A program made the position numbers and the translations under genes. Source: Heliopora coerulea (lineage: Eukaryota; Cnidaria; Anthozoa; Scleralcyonacea; Helioporidae). From it: a stretch of DNA of 64,000 nt. The stretch spans positions 248,001-312,000 of the forward strand of contig JASJOG010000011.1 in the NCBI GenBank assembly GCA_030142905.1. The letters run 5' to 3'. Below are positions 20,603-31,340 of this stretch, in pieces; within the stretch, counting starts at the first letter, position 1, and each line of letters begins with the position of its first letter. The notes below the pieces were generated by a model. The model was not told the DNA's origin and made no database searches. It was given only the letters and a program-made list of their open reading frames with translations.

Positions 20603-22916
20603 CCTCAAAGTGGCCAATTGGAATGATTTAATTCTACCCACTGGAACTACCAAAACACTTTTCGGCATTTTCTTTTACAGTAATTCTCAAAGGAATTGGA
20701 AAGACTGTCGCTTGAATTGACGTCACAAACGCGACTTCGAAAAGCATGCTGGGTCGGTTGTTCGAAGGCCAGTAGGAACGCCGGTATATCTGGCAAATTA
20801 CGGGCTCATACTCATTGAACGAATTAAGCGATGCCGTCTCAGTTCGCCGTTACTCTTGAAAATTAACTCCATATTATTTTAATGATATCTTTCGCACGGA
20901 ACGCGTTCCGCCAACGCTGCAATGGGGACACGCTTTCACTTTGAACGATACCATTAGAATAACGTCGTGCTAATATGCACGCGTTACGGCGTAGAGTCAC
21001 AGCGTCGCCACACGCTCTTAATGTGTACGAACCTTTTTTCAGTTCCATCATAGCTAATGGCAGGAGTCTGGTTTGGAAATGCGGCGATCTTCTGAGGCGT
21101 TTGTTATTGTCGTATGATCGTTGTCGCAATCAAACATAACTCCATCTTTTAATCTAGGCCACAGTGGCGCTGTTAGTCTTTAGCGTTTGAGTAAATAAAT
21201 CGAATTTCTTATGTCTGCTTTAAATTACTTGGTGATAACTGCATTGTCCCCAGCTGCAGCACTCCCGAAAAACGAAGGGAGGTGATATTTCTAAACTTTC
21301 TGTAGTTTCGTCGTAATTGTTGTAATTTCGTCCTCGGCGACTGTCGTAATTACCGAATGAATAAAACCTTAATGTATTTCTACAGTGGTGGATGATGCAA
21401 TTCCAACAATTGCGTAAGAATTTCAACATTACATTTAAATGGAAATGAGACTTAAACCTCGTCGAGTGCCCATGGTTGAGTTAGCGCATAAAAACATGCA
21501 CCACTAAGCGTCTACCTAGCTCCCTCCAAAAACTATGGTTCCATCAGGTGAACCAAACCATTCAAGCTTTGAACAGTAGAACTTAACGTTTATCCGAATA
21601 TCGAATACTGAATACCGAATATCGCTATTTGGTTGATAACCAGCTATTCAGAAGATAAAATTTAAGTTCAGCAGTTCAGGAGCCCCATGGCTGTTCTCTC
21701 GACACGAGTTATCAGCCAGACAAACCACCCGGGTTTTGAACGATGAACCCCTGGTGTATTGCCCGGACCTTCATTCATCCGCTTGGTCTTTTAACTCTTT
21801 TATTAAACTCATAATTTGTTGGTATCCTAGGGGTGATAACCATTTACCACATTTACTAATTATCACATACTAATGACTTTCCGTTGACAATTTCCTTCGA
21901 TAAACCAAAAACATTTGCTGCATGCTGTGTATGTTATTTCGGCATGATTATTTAATGGGTACCCAAGGCACGGTAAGTTTTTAAGAACTGTTCACTTTGA
22001 ACAAAATGTTAAAGGTTTAGGCTCGTGGTCATCATAGTTACCTCGGAGAGGGGATACCAGGGCTCGATCTTTGGCCGGCTCACTGATCAAAACCTTAAAC
22101 TAACTGAAGAGAAAGTGCTGGCTTTCCATTAACGTCTATGAAAGGTAAAATTTTCGCATCTTTGATCGGATAAAGCCTGTTCTCGCCTAGATAACTTTTT
22201 TTGTTCGCACGAAGCAATTTCTTCCTTTGCCTGATGAGCCCTTGGCTAAAACTTATGAGAAGTCTACCTTATGTCAACTTGAGCAATAACGTTCACCTAG
22301 TGGAAAATGACGCCTGTGGTATTCGCCGAACGGATTAACGACGTCAAATCATGGGATCTCGGATTCCCTACGCACACGCCAAAACGCACGTTCTGTATCA
22401 ATTCTGATATCAAGCTTGTCCTGAAAATTGTAGCGATCTTTAACGCCAGCATGGCAACAGAGTGCGTTACAGCTGTTTAAGCAGTGTAGGATAACATCGT
22501 CTAGCTGCTGATCTAATGCAAGATTTCATTGTGGTATATCATGAACTGTTGCATTAAACCCGTAAATAATAGATATCAACATATGTTCAGTCAGAACAGT
22601 TTATTTGAGAACCTACATCAGGGTACATGTAATGTTCAGTTATGTCAAACTGATACCCATAGACTGACTAGTGGGACTGTTGCAGTCTGTTCGTTTGTCA
22701 GAGCTGTATCTGTTTGAAATGTTGGTTTGAAAGAACTGTATCAGTTTGGTATGTCGGTGTGCCAGTACTGCATTAATTTGATATATTGGTTTGTCACTGT
22801 TGTGTCAATTTGATAGGTCGGTTTGTCAGTGTGGATCACTTTGATAAGACATGCAGGTTTATTCACTTCCGTTCTTCACAAAACTGTTGCAATCCTTATA
22901 AAGGAATGCTAGAAAG

Positions 22917-23191
22917 CAGTGGTGGATCCAAAGGGGGGTTAGGGGGGTCTAAACCCTCCCCTTCAGCCACAAAACAATGTGGGGATTCCTCACCATAATC
23001 TCCATGTTTGCGTAATAAACTTGATTTGCATCTTTTTTTCTTTAATTGTGCACCATATGTATAAAGGAATCACCATCTTTTAAAAAGCTAGAATAACCAA
23101 AGGCCTACTTGAACACCCCCTCTTCTCAAAAACCTGGAACCCCAATTTGCCTGGCAACCCCCTCTTCCACAAAATCCTAGATCTACCCCTG
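22917..23191. mobile_element. G/C-skewed hAT-like MITE
   Basis: Begins CAGTGGTGGATCCAAAGG and ends CCTAGATCTACCCCTG, imperfect inverted repeats; G runs at the left end and C runs at the right end (ACCCCCTCTTC, AACCCCCTCTTCC). No ORF and no clear 8-bp duplication. Confidence 0.55.
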
Positions 23192-24319
23192 TAAATTTGT
23201 AGTTCTGACAGAATATCCCAGTGTATGACCATGCAAGGACCATGCCATACTTCAGTTCAATTGAACATCATCATCGCTGCTTGATGACGTTATCTTACAT
23301 TTCTAATCTATCAGTCCTGATACTGTTGCCATCATGCACTTATAGGGGGGGGGCTCTATACAATTTCCTAAGCAGACCTGATATCAGGCCTTATACAGAG
23401 CGTGCGGTTTTGCACGTGTAACTGGACGTCTAGTCAACTGCTAATCCACGCGTCAAACTAAGAGAAAACCAAATAAACTAACTAAACTATTGGAAATGTA
23501 AGAAATGAGTTCGGAAGAAACTTTGTCATATGAAAAAACTTTTAAAATTACAAGGATCGATCCTTGCAGCACTCCCGTATTTCAATTCAGCTGTGAGGTA
23601 TTACCAATATGTTATACGGTACGATTTTAAGCTTCAATCTTTATTGCAACACGTTGCTGCCACAGAGTTTCTATGAAAATTATTCAAATGTGGCAAACAT
23701 GGTTTTGTCAAAAGTCACTGTCCTCCTAAACATTATCTTTAAGATTTGTTTGATGTGTGTAAATGACAAAATTTTATGCATAATTTCACATGACATGTTA
23801 AAAATGAAGAATGTCCTGGGTACGGGAGTATATAAGGGATTTGATTTCCTTAGATAAAACATCATTGTTCTACAAAATGTATGCAGTGTGACTCAAGAAT
23901 AATAATATAATAATTTAATAATAATAATAGTAATAATATTAATGTAGTAACAATATATAGTTACACACAATATTAATTTAATCAAATCAAAGTGAGGTAT
24001 GAAAGTTAAGTCCAACCTTTATGATTCCAAGAGTTCTTATACGTCCATTCCCTTCAATAAGTCTGACCTTGGCATTGAAGTTTAAGATTACAATGATCAA
24101 CCCTTCATGTATGGGTATGTATATATGTATTTACTTATGTAAGTATGTATTAACGTATGTTTTATATAATGCATGCATATTAAAGTATATGCATTTATCA
24201 ATATATATAGGCAAAAATATTATAAAGTTAAACGAAAATGTTCGAGAACGTTTTCGACTACGATGAAACACAGTAGAAAAAGTTTTGTAATTTCATTTTA
24301 GTGTAACTTTTTAATATTC

Positions 24320-24405
24320 TAAGTTTGTATATAAGTTTGTATATAAGTTTATATTTGTATATAAGTATATATTTGTATGTAAGTTTACATTTGTATATAA
24401 GTTCT
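24320..24405. repeat. GTATATAAGTTT minisatellite
   Basis: Five to six imperfect copies of a TTTGTATATAAG unit, in AT-rich DNA. Further TATG-type microsatellites surround it (24110-24220). Confidence 0.65.
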
Positions 24406-25689
24406 TTACAAGCGAACATTATGACAAATGTATATGTATTTATTTATATGTACGTTAATGTATACGCACAAATCTGCAACTAAAATATGGAAATACTGTA
24501 TTTATCCCAATGAATTTTATAGAATTAACAGGTTATATAAAGGTTAAGTTTATATAAACTGAGTCAATTCTTTATTCCCGATTAAAGCTTCAATATGCTG
24601 TTATCTGAAATTTTCCCATTCTCAAAACTGATTACAGACGCAAAACAAACCACAGAACACCAATGATAAGTAACCATGAAAAGAAAGCAATTATTTAGTC
24701 ATATATTAATATACTCGATACAAACGCTGCCAATTATCTAAAATAAATTTACAAATAACTAGTAATTTACTATCTTAAAATTTGAAGTAGCTTAAGATTC
24801 TTTAAGTATAAATAGTAAATATTATTCACATAGTATGAACAGATGAAATTACAAAAAATTTGTATAGAACCAACAGTTTTAAAAAGTAAAGGATGAACCA
24901 GATGTCAAAAATCGTCACGTTGAAACTAAATACATATGTTTGACGCAAGAGGGGGAAGAAATTTTCGTTTAGTGTTAATATTTCAACTAAAAAAATTATT
25001 TGGTTTAATTAAATACAAAATACTAAAATACTAAAATACTCTCCTATTAATAACTGTAACGTTTTACTGAAATAGGTTTTGCATTCAATATCTCATGCAG
25101 ATATATAGGACTTATAACAGATTGATAAGTATGTCGAGTGACAACAGATTTTAAAAATATCGATTGAAAAATGCACCAAACTGGAACCAATTCCGTTTGA
25201 AATGATATTCATTTGAGCTGAATACTGTGCTTTAGTTTTACATTACTATCTTTTAAATTTGGAATATTGAAGATCTGTTGGGCATATCTATCCATATAGT
25301 TTATCTTTTGCAAACAGGTGGGCATATAGCAAGTGGAACTTCATTTAATCTCTCACTAGGAAATTTAGAAACAGAGGAGCTGAATTAAACCTTTACTTAA
25401 AATTTAGTCTAATAATCCAACAATCTTAGTGACATTGTGACATTAAATAAAGTTCCTCTTGTAATATATTTGAATTTGGAATTGCTGATAAGGTTAGTTT
25501 ATGTATACAATATAGATATATATAAAATGGGAAGATTGACCCAAAGTAGGTAAAGTGACTGGCTGAGTTAATCATTAGCTTTAAAAAAATTGAAAAATTT
25601 CTTGTGTAAAATTAACCAAAGTGTTTTTCTGAAATGAATGTTATTCCTTGTCGTTTTTTCTAATTTGGTATGTTTTTCTTTGGTAATTT

Positions 25690-25697
25690 TCAAGCAT

Positions 25698-25728
<31 letters not shown>

Positions 25729-25796
25729 AACATATACATTTATGTACATATACATAATTATGCATTATTTGTATGCATATACATATAGATACATAC

Positions 25797-25840
<44 letters not shown>

Positions 25841-25885
25841 ATATATATATGTGTTTGTGTGTGTGTGTGTTTATCTATTTGTATG
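25690..25885. repeat. CA/TA/TACA microsatellite
   Basis: ACACACAC, then TATATATA, ATACATACATAC and GTGTGTGT runs. The Met/Cys/Tyr/Val-rich frames over it are artefacts. Confidence 0.8.
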
Positions 25886-26293
25886 TGCATATGTATAGTA
25901 TGTCATTAACACAAAGTCGTTTTAAAAGAGGAACATGACCAGTGAGGGCCTACCTCCTTTAATTAACTTGTTGAGCATAAAAAAACCGGTTTGTTTTACC
26001 TACTTAAATAAGAGTACTCGTCTACGTCATTTAACCTTGTGAAATTCCTCCCTGTCCTGTTTACTCGACCTCAATCTTAACGTTTCTTTCAACAGACGAT
26101 CTTCGACCTAAAAAAAGACCAGGAAGATTACCAAAAAATTTGTGAAGCAACAAAAGTTTGCCGGTTTAAGCATTCAGTTTTAATTTGTGGCACTTTCGAG
26201 GGAAATCTTGTCGAACGTAAGAGACAAGAAACTCATATATATACATATATATAAAATCATCAAAAGCACGCTCAACATAAAATTTAAAAATCT

Positions 26294-26410
26294 TATATCA
26301 TCATAACAAACTTTATTAAAAAATAGTACGTTTCGGGGACCGGCCCCTTCTTCAGCTGAAGAAGGGGCCGGTCCCCGAAACGTACTATTTTTTAATAAAG
26401 TTTGTTATGA

Positions 26411-26416
<6 letters not shown>
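26294..26416. repeat. perfect palindrome made of two opposed hammerhead-like cores
   Basis: Arms of about 61 bases meet with no loop at CTTCTTCAG|CTGAAGAAG (26347-26364). On the plus strand CTGAAGA (26356-26362), a stem GGGGCCGGTCCCC, and GAAACGTAC (26377-26385) make a hammerhead core with a palindromic ACGT as minimal stem III; the identical core is on the minus strand (26355-26330). Hammerheads of this minimal type are known in Penelope-like retroelements. AT microsatellite lies on the right. No ORF. Confidence 0.75.
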
Positions 26417-26452
<36 letters not shown>

Positions 26453-26533
26453 AAGAAAAAAGTGTTGGTTTACGAAATGCAAAAGAGTGTTCAATATCAT
26501 ATAGGTCGAGCAAATAGTAATAGTAATAGTAAT

Positions 26534-26641
26534 AGTATTTCGCTTACCTCAAAGCCGCAACAGTCTGTTTCATCCGTGGGGAATCTTCGGGCGGAAAAAC
26601 GGATGAAACAGACTGTTGCGGCTTTGAGGTAAGCGAAATAC

Positions 26642-26643
<2 letters not shown>
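26534..26643. repeat. palindrome with a second hammerhead-like motif
   Basis: Arms of about 43 bases (left starts TAGTATTTCGCTTACCTC; right ends GAGGTAAGCGAAATACTA) around a 24-base centre. On the minus strand, CCGAAGATTCCCCACGGATG followed by AAAC (26590-26567) resembles a hammerhead core, with CCGAAGA in place of CUGANGA. Runs of AT dinucleotide follow on the right, as with the palindrome 120 bases away. Confidence 0.6.
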
Positions 26644-26691
<48 letters not shown>

Positions 26692-26887
26692 GAGTAACAA
26701 ATATTGTGGACTGTTGTCTCTTGGCCTTATCCCTTTTAGAGGTCGATGGACCGAATTCCCCTCTCCCCAACAGTCTTTCTTTCTCATCTTAAAGACTTAT
26801 ATATTTTTTCGTATTCTTTTACGACTAAGTTTTCCTCTCCTTCTCTCCCCAGTTACTTCGAAATTCCATGCTTCCTTTACTGGTTCC

Positions 26888-27382
26888 TCATCCACAATCC
26901 TCTATGCATCTCTTTAACCATCGAAATCTAATCTCTTGCCCTTTTTCTCTCACATTTATGATTCCCACACTGAACCTAATAAGACTAACATCATCATTGC
27001 TGATCCCCTGGTTTCTTCTAACTCCTAATATACGTCTTAGTATTCTTATCTCTGTTGTCAGTTCGATTATACGATGGTCTTTCTTCTGAACTGCTGTTGT
27101 CAAACCTTTCTACATCATGATGAGCCAAATTACTGTTTGGTGCACTTTCAAGTTTTGTACCTCTGATATCTTCCGATCCCTCAAGAAAACTTCCACGTCC
27201 ACCCACATAAATGATAAAATTTTCGCTCTTGCTCGAACATCTTTTTGGAATCCACCATGTTTATTTATGGCAGACCCTACATACTTGAGGATCTGTTTCC
27301 ATCTTTCATTCTTATTATCTTGAATCTGAATCTCCTGTCCTCCCACGCGTGAGTACACCTTCACTTCAGTTTCCCAGCACAC
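26888..27382 (-). pseudogene. LINE reverse-transcriptase C-terminal relic
   Basis: Two adjoining frames. One has LKYVGSAINKHGGFQKDVRA, matching the YLGS.I..DG....I..RI motif near the end of LINE reverse transcriptases. The next has RILRRILGVRRNQGISNDDV and later EKGQEIRFRWLKR, matching the R.LR...GV.R.D.I.N..V and R.RW.GHV.R motifs of the ORF2 C-terminus. Frameshifts separate them and the 5' part is absent, so this is a dead 5'-truncated copy. The LINE clade cannot be assigned. Confidence 0.7.
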
Positions 27383-28784
27383 ATTTTCAAACCTTTTCTC
27401 CGTTTTTGATTTTAACTAAATCGTCTTCATATTCAGCGTAAAGACATGATAAATTTTTGATCAGTAACATTTCATTGTTTACATCATAAGAACTTTATTA
27501 TGCCTTCGCACCGAATTTGATCTGGGGTTCAATATTTAATACAAGCAAGGTTACGCTTTTCACCGGGTCAAACTCAGGCTGATGCTCGAAACAATCTATA
27601 TTCAGATGGTTTGACTAAGTCGAAAATTCTCTGTGAAAATTGCGTTTTGGTTCATCAAATTCTAATAATGAAACCCATTATATTCGTCATGAAGATCAAC
27701 CTGTCAGTTGGCCAAGGGTTTATAACATTATAGGCTACAATATGTTAACCATCACTTACCCTTCGAAAATCCAATCAATCATTTCGCTTTGACTTTTTAT
27801 TCTCCTTTATTTTTTGAGAGAGAATTCGAATTGAAAATGACTCATCAAACGAAAACGATAATCTTATGAAACATCATCATATTAGTGGTTTCCTTAGGTT
27901 AATAAGGCAAACTCATGTTTGGCAAAGCAATACTAGACTTACTCAAGTATATGCCAGCTTAACTTTTCCTTAATAAAAACATAGGTTCCCTCGTTTCCTT
28001 TTAAGTAGAGAGATTTTGCTATTAAAGGAAATTTCACGCAGCTGTTAATTGCTCATAAGTCATTCATCATATTAGTTTCACTCTCCATAAAATTCGTGAA
28101 CAAAAATACGCATGTACTGTTGTTTCTTCTTTGTGTTTTCCTTTTTTATTTCAATTCTAACGAATAACATAAGAAACTTCGTAAAGCATATATTGGCAGA
28201 TTCAGAATCTCTAATAAATGAGGTGTTTCTGTTTCAGTTAACTGAGCAATAGCCTTGAGATTTAAGCAGCGACACCGAGTGGCAGAGTCACGCAGGGAAG
28301 CGTTGGATATCTCGCCTTCTCAGGTTGTTTATGATGATAATTTTGGACAAACAGTTGGGAAGACTTCCCTCCTAACTTATCCTTGGCACAGCAAGCTAGA
28401 TCTTTATAACCCCCTTACTAAGTGGTCACAGAGAATGACAAGGTGAAGCACTGGCCAGTTATGGAGACTTCCCGAAACTTTCTTTGGGGATAATCCGGCT
28501 CGTTTGAGCAGCAACGACTGATGTTTTCCTGCCTCCTTCAAGGTCTCTGTTTCTTACAATACATCATTACTGCTGTGCACTGGACAGAGGAAAGTCCTAT
28601 ACAGAACATCTAAATCTCAAAAAAGCATGCTCTTCGGAGCCTATCTGGATCCGCCATTGAAGACTTCATCTACTTAACTGTATACTGTATTATCGACGAA
28701 GGGGAACTTCAATCGCGTAGAGTTCATTTTAAAAACAAGCCACGAAATAAAAGGTTTTATATGTATAGCATTACAGTCACCCAC

Positions 28785-30662
28785 CTCAGCTAGTTTTTCG
28801 TCGAATTCAAAATGTCCGACACCTACTAGTTCGTCCACGTCTATACGTCCAAAGAACTTTACACAAACTCCGTTAAAAATGAGAGGGCAGGTTATGTAAA
28901 CCTATAACAAATATGAAAGTCACACAAGAAACAAAATTTAGTTTAGGTTTATTTGGTATTGCTTTAAACTCGGTTAAAACTGTTATAAAAAGAGAACGAT
29001 AGAGCGATGTATGGAAAGACTAACACTGCAGCAATCGTCAGTCAAGTGCACAACCTTAGACAAATATACCTCCTGGCATGAGATCCATAGAAAAACACAC
29101 TAAAACAATATCTTTGATTCTGTGGTTAACCACGTTATTCCCATTTCAGACTAAAGTCTCTATTCTAGAAGCATGCCTTTTTAATAATGACGGCTCATTC
29201 CGTTTCGCCCAGACTGTGGTTAACCATAATGTACGCAGTTCCGGTGGGGATTGTTTAGATCTTTAGTGTATACATACCGTTGACCATCCAGCCAAGAATG
29301 AACCGATATACCGGCTACGAAAATGGACAAGACCCAGAGTAATCTTGATGCCCACTTGAATTGACATGAAAAAATTTGCTCAAGCTATTTGCTTTCGTTT
29401 GTTGAGCTTTCTTATTTGTCCATATTTAGTCTTGATTCTCACCTTTCCCCGTTCTCTTCCGAAGTCTACAAATTCGGATGTAGTGTGAGATGATCCAGGC
29501 GACGTAGGCATCGACAAACTTAAGTTGATTCCGTTACAAACAAATCCCTGATAAAATACACATGCAGAATCGACAATGTTATGTTAAGATGTTCTTCCCA
29601 AAATGCAGAAATATTTGCGCGCTAATGGCCTATTCTTTAAATTTCATTAATTCTATGGGAGTGGTTTGTAAATCGGAACCGACATGTTTACATGAATTCT
29701 ATTTATGGGGATGCTAAAATAATCTATACAAAACGACATTTATATAGACTACCTTTGCTGTTCAGCAGTAATAATAAGTGCAGTCTTTGTACGACGACTG
29801 AACAAAGCCTTTTAAAGGTATGTCATTCTCATCGATACAGCGGAAGGGAAATTCGTTCCTTAGTTAGCGCTGGTATGATAACAGCACGCATGCAGGAGCA
29901 AATCTAACTTACTATCTTGCAGTTGCCTTCGTGGCATTCTGTACGGAAACGAAGCCGTCTCTCCTCCAAACTACAGTTACAATGACTTGTATACCTGATC
30001 TAGAAAACATAAAGCATACCCGCTGTTGTTCTTATTAAAGGACTTACGAAAGCCTTACAAACATTTGAGGCACTCCTTGCATGTTCAATCTAAATATAGC
30101 TATAATTTTCTCATCAGTTAACTAATTTTAAGGTCTTTGGCGTTGTAACTAAATCTTTGTCGTATATACAACATGCGGCTGCACACAAGAAAAAGCAAAT
30201 CGGCTCCTAAGACCGGAGCGTATATCTTGATCATAGATTACGGATATTCACGGTTCTCATACACTGTCAGAATGAAAACTCGCCATAATGATCACGAACA
30301 GCGTGTATACAACTTATATACAGTCATATCTGAATAGTGTTGTTCGCATAAAAATTTAGAGTTTTAAAAATTTTTAGTCGCAAAACCATGGCCTTCATTT
30401 CAGTCGCCGCAATAGCTATTAATAACAATGTTGAATTTCTTAATTATCGTTAAAGCCCTTGGACGTTAAATAGATCGACTTCGACACCTGGTTTCTTGCA
30501 GCTACCAAATAGAAACGCCGGCCGGATGAATGGTTTACTACTTAACGCTTTTTATTTTATTTATAAATAAACCTTAATACAAACCTCAGATTCCTCACGT
30601 AGCTGCTTCAACAAAGCGTCGCTCTCAAACTTGGCTTTCTGGTCGGGTACAACACGAGGCAT
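28785..30662 (-). CDS. CBFB: core-binding factor subunit beta (CBF-beta), gene 2, exons 1-4
   Basis: Four exons with AG/GT borders and phase 0: 30585-30662 (26 aa), 29913-29999 (29), 29443-29547 (35), 28785-28901 (39); each is the same length as in gene 1. It starts MPRVVPDQKAKFESDALLKQ, then has SLEERRLRFRTECHEGNCKI, CNGINLSLSMPTSP and CPLIFNGVCVKFFGRIDVDE, ending GHFEFDEKLAE. The start is closer to the vertebrate MPRVVPDQ than gene 1 is. The Runx-contact Asn (FNGVCV) is kept, but VIFVGWLN of gene 1 is VKFFGRID here. The last exon is not certain (candidate at 19895-20110). The partner would be a Runx protein in the nucleus. The two genes are tandem duplicates, same strand, and look intact. 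Confidence 0.9.
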
Positions 30663-31340
30663 GATTTGAAACAATTGAGCGAGAACACACCTACTTATGT
30701 TCCACGTAGCATATGGACGGACGTTTCCTTGCACAGACTGGGCCACTTTAGAAGCTTGCTCAAGCTATAAAAACAACCGCCATTTGTGTGAATTGCACCT
30801 GCTGACCCATTGCTCGTAGTCGTAAAATGAGTGGGTTCGTTTGTAATACGATTAGCGAGCACAAAGGGCAAAATACATAGAGTGAGAAAACCGGGCATGC
30901 ATGCATGCAATCGATTACCTAAATCCACGTTATAGTTATCAAGAAAAACAAGGAATATTTGTGGTAAACCGCAAGATATTGCGTGCTGAAACGCGATTTA
31001 TGATTCATCGGAAACATGATGAGTTCTGAATAATGGATGCACTACATACTTATGTGAAAAACCGACACGTGACAGTCTTTGACTATGTTGTGACAGTACC
31101 CTCGATAGTCTTGATCGGCTGCTGTTAAACTATAAGTACTTTGGCGCCGGTATCTAAGTCTTGTATCACGACCGAAATGTTTAAGGCAATTGACGTGTGA
31201 TCAATGAGGCAATTCACCAAAACGATGATCACATACCTGGGGACTTGCAAATAGTTTCTTATCCTTCATGTGATAAAGATTGAATCCAGGTACTCCACCA
31301 GTAGTATCGGTTAACAAGAGGGGAATGTAGGCACGTTTTG
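30663..31340 (-). other. possible 5' exons or N-terminal extension of CBF-beta gene 2
   Basis: Upstream of the ATG at 30662 the frame stays open back to an acceptor-like GTTTTTATAG, giving LEQASKVAQSVQGNVRPYAT ahead of the usual MPRVV. A donor-like CCCCAG|GTATGT at 31236-31237 ends another in-frame stretch that contains MKDKKLFASPQ. If both are spliced, an extended protein could be made; more simply, these are 5' UTR exons. No homology is known for the added residues. Confidence 0.25.

Larger units (their letters stand above)
20111..28784. other. long repeat-rich stretch, probably last intron of CBF-beta gene 2
   Basis: No host exon was recognised. It holds a CpG-richer patch at about 20700-21130, a MITE (22917-23191), ATA-rich microsatellites, a LINE relic (26888-27382) and two hammerhead-like palindromes (26294-26416 and 26534-26643). 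If the exon at 19895-20110 is right, all of this is intron. Confidence 0.4.

Noticed and set aside
27117..27323. 68-codon plus-strand frame
   Set aside because: Shadow of the LINE relic that reads on the minus strand.
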